From Paracraurococcus lichenis (GTDB lineage: Bacteria > Pseudomonadota > Alphaproteobacteria > Acetobacterales > Acetobacteraceae), in assembly GCF_030657435.1 (NCBI RefSeq), contig NZ_JAUTWS010000053.1, positions 1 to 36,997 of the forward strand: a stretch of DNA of 36,997 nucleotides, given 5' to 3'. Under the pieces are notes generated by a model. That model ran no database searches, was not told the origin of the DNA, and worked only from the letters and a program-made list of their open reading frames with translations. A program made the position numbers and the translations under genes. How positions within the stretch are numbered: position 1 is the stretch's first letter; each line of letters starts with the position of its first letter. This document shows positions 33,306 through 36,997 of the stretch, in pieces.

Positions 33306-33896
33306 ATGAGCCCGCGCCGCCCCCTGCCTGCCGCCATCCCGGTCGCCCTTGGCCTGCTTGCCCTCGGCCTGCTCGCGGGCTGCGGGCCGGACACCGCCCG
33401 CACCTTCGGCTTCACCCGCGACGCCCCGGACGAGTTCCAGGTGACCACCCGCGCGCCGCTCTCCATGCCGCCCTCGCTCGGCGAACTGCCGGTGCCTCGG
33501 CCGGGCGCGAATCGCCCGCAGGAGATGTCCGCCCGCCTCGCGGCCGAGACCACGCTGGTCCCCGGCGCCGCGCTCGGCACCCCCGCCCAGGGCCGGCAGA
33601 GCTCGGGCGAAAGTGCCCTGCTTTCCCAGGCCGGCCGCCCCACCGGGCCCGACATCCGGCGCCGGGTGGACGAGGAGAGCCTGAAGCTCGACCAGGCCGA
33701 TCGCGGCCTCACCGACCGGCTGATCTTCTGGCGCGCGCCGGAACCGCCGGGCATCGCCCTTGACGCGAAGCGGGAGAGCCAGCGCCTGCGCGAGAATGCC
33801 GCCCTCGGCCGCGAGGCGACGGAAGGCGAGACGCCCATCATCCAGCGCAGCCAGAGCGGCAACCCGGTCACCCGCCTCTTCGAGAGCATCTTCTGA
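33306..33896 (+). CDS. DUF3035 lipoprotein (BamF-type)
   Basis: A 196-residue lipoprotein. The signal peptide ends in the lipobox LLAGC with Cys26. The mature part begins with the DUF3035 core PDEFQVTTRAPLSMPPSL (about 41-58). DUF3035 has been linked to the BAM complex subunit BamF of Alphaproteobacteria, so it probably sits on the inner face of the outer membrane. The pairing with downstream M16 peptidase genes is the usual neighbourhood; lspA, often upstream, is not here. No strong ribosome binding site precedes the ATG. Confidence 0.85.
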   Translation: MSPRRPLPAAIPVALGLLALGLLAGCGPDTARTFGFTRDAPDEFQVTTRAPLSMPPSLGELPVPRPGANRPQEMSARLAAETTLVPGAALGTPAQGRQSSGESALLSQAGRPTGPDIRRRVDEESLKLDQADRGLTDRLIFWRAPEPPGIALDAKRESQRLRENAALGREATEGETPIIQRSQSGNPVTRLFESIF

Positions 33897-33975
33897 GCGC
33901 CGCCCGGGGCGGATGGGCGGGGTCGGGCCGGATGGCGGGTTTGCGCCGCGCGGCGCACCCCCTACATGCCTGGAC

Positions 33976-35400
33976 ATGCCGCCCGTGACCCGTCGCACCG
34001 CCATCGCCACCGCCGCCATCCTCCCCGCCGCGCTCGGCCGCGCGCCGGAGAGCCTGGCCGCCCCCGCCGTCGTCCCGGCGCCCGAGGACCAGGCGAAGCT
34101 CGCGGGCGACCGCCCGCTCTTCGGCGCCGTCACCTGGACCCTGCCGAACGGGCTGCGCGTCGCCTTCGCCGAGAGCCGGCGGGTGCCCGTGGTCGGCCAC
34201 TACCTCTTCTACGCCGCCGGCGCCGGCGAGGACCCGGCGGGGAAATCGGGCACCGCGCATTTCCTCGAGCACATGATGTTCAAGGGCAGCCGGAACGTCC
34301 CGCCCGGCCAGCTCTCCCTGGTGGTGGCAAGGGAGGGCGGGCAGGACAATGCCTTCACCTCGCGCGACGTCACCGCCTACCACCAGACCGTCGAGGCCTC
34401 CCGCCTGCCGCTGGTCATGCGCATGGAGGCCGACCGCTTCGCCGGCCCGCTGATCCCGCCCGAGACGGTCGAGCCCGAGCGCGCCGTGGTGCTGGAGGAG
34501 CGCCGCCAGCGCACCGACAGCAACCCCCGCGCCCGCTTCTGGGAGGGGTTCGAGGCCGCGCTCTGGGGCCCGCAGCACTGGCGCGGCCGACCGCTGATCG
34601 GCTGGGAGGAGGAGGTCCGGGCGATCAGCCGCGACGACCTGCTCGGTTTCTACGGCCACCGCTACGCGCCGGCGAATGCCGTGCTGGTCGTCACCGGCGA
34701 TGCGCGGGAGGCCGAGGTGCGCCGCCTCGCCGAGGAGCTCTATGGCGGGGTGCCGAGCCGCGCCGTCACGCCGCGCGACCGCGCCGCGCCGCCGGCGCAG
34801 CCGGCCGAGGCGCGGCTGGTCCGCCAGGACCCGGCGGTGCGGGAGGCGAGCTTCCTCCGCGCCGCCATGGCGCCGAGCCTGACCTGGGGCGACCGGCAGC
34901 AGGCCTGGGCGCTGGAGGCGCTGGCACATCTGCTGGGCGGCGGCCCGGGCAGCCGGCTGCACAAGGCCCTGGTCGAGACCGGCCTCGCCACCTCGGCCAA
35001 TGCCTCCTACGACGGGGAGGCGGTGGGCGCGACCGCCTTCACCCTCTCGGCCACGCCGCGCCCGGGCATCGAGCCGGCGCGGGTCGAGGCGGCGGTGGAC
35101 GAGGTCGTCGCGACGTTGCTGCAGGACGGCCCGGCCGAGGCCGAGCTGACGCGGGCGCAGCGGCAGATCACCGCCGGCGCCCTGCTGGCGCTGGACGGCA
35201 TCGGCGCAGCGCCGCGCATGCTGGGCTCGGCGCTCGCCTCCGGCCTGCCGCTCGAGCTGGTGGAGTTCTGGCCGCGGCACCTGAAGGCGGTGACGCTCGG
35301 GCAGGTGACGGAGGCGGCGCGGGCCGTGCTGGGCGGCGCGCCCGGGACCACCGGCTGGCTGCTGCCGGAGGGCGCGTCGGCGCCGGAGCGCCGGCTGTGA
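33976..35400 (+). CDS. M16 family zinc metallopeptidase, active subunit
   Basis: A 474-residue pitrilysin-family protease. The zinc motif HFLEH (His95, Glu98, His99) is intact, with the third ligand Glu175 in VVLEER at the expected distance. A twin-arginine-like N-terminal signal, TRRTAIATAAILPAALG, suggests export to the periplasm. Start at 33976 is preferred over a near ATG at 33966, which is in another frame. Its stop overlaps the start of the second M16 gene (GTGA), so the products are made together and likely form a heterodimer. Confidence 0.93.
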   Translation: MPPVTRRTAIATAAILPAALGRAPESLAAPAVVPAPEDQAKLAGDRPLFGAVTWTLPNGLRVAFAESRRVPVVGHYLFYAAGAGEDPAGKSGTAHFLEHMMFKGSRNVPPGQLSLVVAREGGQDNAFTSRDVTAYHQTVEASRLPLVMRMEADRFAGPLIPPETVEPERAVVLEERRQRTDSNPRARFWEGFEAALWGPQHWRGRPLIGWEEEVRAISRDDLLGFYGHRYAPANAVLVVTGDAREAEVRRLAEELYGGVPSRAVTPRDRAAPPAQPAEARLVRQDPAVREASFLRAAMAPSLTWGDRQQAWALEALAHLLGGGPGSRLHKALVETGLATSANASYDGEAVGATAFTLSATPRPGIEPARVEAAVDEVVATLLQDGPAEAELTRAQRQITAGALLALDGIGAAPRMLGSALASGLPLELVEFWPRHLKAVTLGQVTEAARAVLGGAPGTTGWLLPEGASAPERRL

Positions 35401-36701
35401 CCGCGGAGGGCCCGCGGCAGGCGCCACCCAGGGACACGTCGGGGGCGGCGCCGGCCGGCTTCTCGCTGCCCATCCAGGTGATCGAGGCGGGCGGCATCAC
35501 CGCCTGGCTGGTCGAGGACCATGCCGTGCCGGTGGTCGCGCTCTCCTGGTCCTGGGGCGGCGGCGCCGTGCTCGACCTGGCGGGTCAGGAGGGGACGGCT
35601 GCCATGGCCGCCGCCCTGCTGACCGAGGGCGCCGGGCCGCTGCGCGCGGTCGAGTTCGGCGATGCGCTGCGCGACGAGGCGATCAGCCTGAATTTCGGCG
35701 CCGAGCGGGACAGTTTCGAGGGCGGCTTCCGGGCGCTGGCCGATGCCCTGCCCGAGGCGGTGCGGCTCGCCCGCCTCGCCATGACGGCGCCCCGGCTCGA
35801 CACGGATGCGGTGGAGCGGGTGCAGGCGCGCGCCATCGCCGGCGCCCGCCGCGTGCTCGAGACGCCGCGCGGCCAGGCCGGCCGCGCCTTCTGGGCGGCC
35901 GCCTTCCCGAACCACCCGGCCGGGCGGCCGACCAACGGCACCGCCGAGAGCCTCGCCGCGGTGACGGCGGAGGGCATCCGCGCCGCGCTCGACCGCCAGC
36001 TCCGGCACGAGGGGCTGCTGGTCTGCGCCGCCGGCGCCATCACGCCGGAGGCGCTGCGGACCCTGCTCGGCGAGCTCTTCGCCGGCCTGCCGGCCGGCGC
36101 GCCGCCCGCCGTCCCGCCGCTGCCCGCCTTCCGCGCCTTCGGCCAGCAGGTGCTGCCGGTCGCCTCGCCGCAATCCGCCGTGGTCTTCGGGCAGGAGGGC
36201 CTGCCCGCCGAGGACCCGGACTGGGAGGCGACGCAGGTCATGCTGCGGATTCTCGCCGGCGGCGGCTTCGCCTCGCGCCTCATGCATTCGGTGCGGGAGC
36301 AGCGCGGCCTCGCCTATGGCATCGGCGCCGGGCTCGACGTCATGTTCCGCCGCGGCGTCATCGTCGGCTCGGTCGCCACCGAGAATGCCCGGGTCGCCGA
36401 GACGCTCTCTGTGACGCGCGAGGAATGGCGGCGCATGGCGGCCGAGGGGCCGAGCGAGGCGGAGCGCGCCGATGCGGTCGCCTTCCTCACCGGCTCCCTG
36501 CCGCTGCAGTTCACCGACAGCCGGCGGGTGGCGGAATCCCTGCTGACGCTGCGGCAGAACGGCCGGCCGGTGGATTGGCTGGCCGGCCGGGCGGCGCGGC
36601 TCCGGGCCATTCCGACCGAGCGCCTCGCGCGGGTCGCGGCGCGGGTGCTGGCGCCCGAGGCGCTGGCGGTCGTGGTGGCGGGGCAGCCGGTCGGGCTGTA
36701 G
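35397..36701 (+). CDS. M16 family peptidase-like subunit, catalytically inactive
   Basis: A 434-residue M16 homologue starting with GTG at 35397, overlapping the previous stop. Where the active partner has GTAHFLEHM, this protein reads GTAAMAAALLTEGAG, so the zinc ligands are gone. The C-terminal R/Y signature is present (LMHSVREQRGLAYGIGAG, about 299-316). This matches the non-catalytic partner of heterodimeric M16B peptidases, which shapes the substrate chamber. No separate signal peptide is obvious, so how it joins an exported partner is unclear. Confidence 0.92.
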   Translation: MTAEGPRQAPPRDTSGAAPAGFSLPIQVIEAGGITAWLVEDHAVPVVALSWSWGGGAVLDLAGQEGTAAMAAALLTEGAGPLRAVEFGDALRDEAISLNFGAERDSFEGGFRALADALPEAVRLARLAMTAPRLDTDAVERVQARAIAGARRVLETPRGQAGRAFWAAAFPNHPAGRPTNGTAESLAAVTAEGIRAALDRQLRHEGLLVCAAGAITPEALRTLLGELFAGLPAGAPPAVPPLPAFRAFGQQVLPVASPQSAVVFGQEGLPAEDPDWEATQVMLRILAGGGFASRLMHSVREQRGLAYGIGAGLDVMFRRGVIVGSVATENARVAETLSVTREEWRRMAAEGPSEAERADAVAFLTGSLPLQFTDSRRVAESLLTLRQNGRPVDWLAGRAARLRAIPTERLARVAARVLAPEALAVVVAGQPVGL

Positions 36702-36792
36702 CGCGGCGGCGCCGGCCCGGTGCAGGATGACGCCGGCCCGGGTCTGGTCCGCCGGAGGGGCGGGCGGCCGGGCGAGAGGGAGTGCCGCGGCC

Positions 36793-36948
36793 ATGTCGTT
36801 GCGCCTGATGCTCACCGTCCTGCTGCTGTCCGGCTGCACCGCGGCCGAGGTGACCTCCGCCATGGCGGATCTGCGCTGGCAGGCGGCGCAGGTCGTCGCC
36901 TATAGCGCGCCACCGGCCCTGCCGGCCGCGGCGCCGCCGGGCCGCTGA
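36793..36948 (+). CDS. Very small lipoprotein, 51 residues
   Basis: MSLRLMLTVLLLSGC gives a short hydrophobic signal with a lipobox (LLSGC, Cys15), followed by 36 residues rich in Ala and Pro. GGGAG lies about ten bases before the ATG at 36793; an in-frame ATG at 36727 gives a poorer N-terminus. The family is not recognised. The remaining bases to 36997 show nothing. Confidence 0.55.
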   Translation: MSLRLMLTVLLLSGCTAAEVTSAMADLRWQAAQVVAYSAPPALPAAAPPGR

Positions 36949-36997
36949 GCGCGGATACCGGGGCGCCCCGCCCCGGCTCGCCGGAGGCCTGGGTCTA

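Noticed and set aside
35007..36863. A 618-codon minus-strand open frame
   Set aside because: Antisense to the M16 peptidase pair; composition is that of a shadow frame.
1..36997. CRISPR arrays, tRNA, rRNA or prophage modules
   Set aside because: No regularly spaced repeat arrays, clover-leaf patterns, rRNA-like stretches or phage structural genes were seen on reading.

Overview
The window is very GC-rich (roughly 70% or more by eye), densely packed, and carries gene types common in Alphaproteobacteria: DUF3606, DUF3035 (BamF-type), an M16 peptidase pair, and IS630/IS256 remnants. I infer a Rhodospirillales/Acetobacteraceae chromosome (Roseomonas-like). No rRNA, tRNA or CRISPR array was seen.

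Layout. (1) 1-3201, minus: a truncated FAD/NAD(P)-binding protein, then a decayed O-acetylhomoserine sulfhydrylase gene whose 5' end is replaced by an IS630-type transposase fragment, then an intact branched-chain amino-acid type ABC substrate-binding protein. (2) 3275-5202, minus: an HxlR regulator translationally coupled to a MATE exporter, with a dyad upstream. (3) 5294-10064, minus: a compact four-gene operon encoding two related proteins of unknown function (one with two membrane segments), a DyP-type haem peroxidase and a cytochrome P450 with an atypical I-helix. This is the best candidate here for an undescribed system. (4) 10303-18479: a DJ-1/PfpI protein, DUF454, DUF3606, a REP-like inverted repeat, an MFS carrier, an LLM-class monooxygenase, an isocitrate lyase/PEP mutase family enzyme, and a DoxX/LysR divergent pair with the LysR gene coupled to a GMC oxidoreductase. 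(5) 18564-21846, minus: an SDR, an alpha/beta hydrolase, and a YeiH-type exporter followed by a 49-residue membrane protein. (6) 22143-28617, minus: a nitrate assimilation operon narK-nasA-(117-aa unknown)-nirB-nirD, preceded by a GC-rich leader that can fold into competing hairpins. (7) 28618-36948: an 845-bp gene-free stretch, then a flippase-like membrane protein, an IS256 transposase remnant, an MFS carrier, a small unknown protein, an HpcH/HpaI aldolase, a DUF3035 lipoprotein, an active/inactive M16 peptidase pair and a tiny lipoprotein.

How they work together. The nitrate cluster forms a full route: uptake (NarK), nitrate to nitrite (NasA), nitrite to ammonium (NirBD). The P450/DyP cluster is tight enough (gaps of 13 and 4 bases, one 4-base overlap) to be one transcript and probably one haem-redox pathway, but its substrate cannot be read from sequence. 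The remaining blocks are ordinary transport and oxidoreductase functions. Two separate transposase remnants show past insertion activity.
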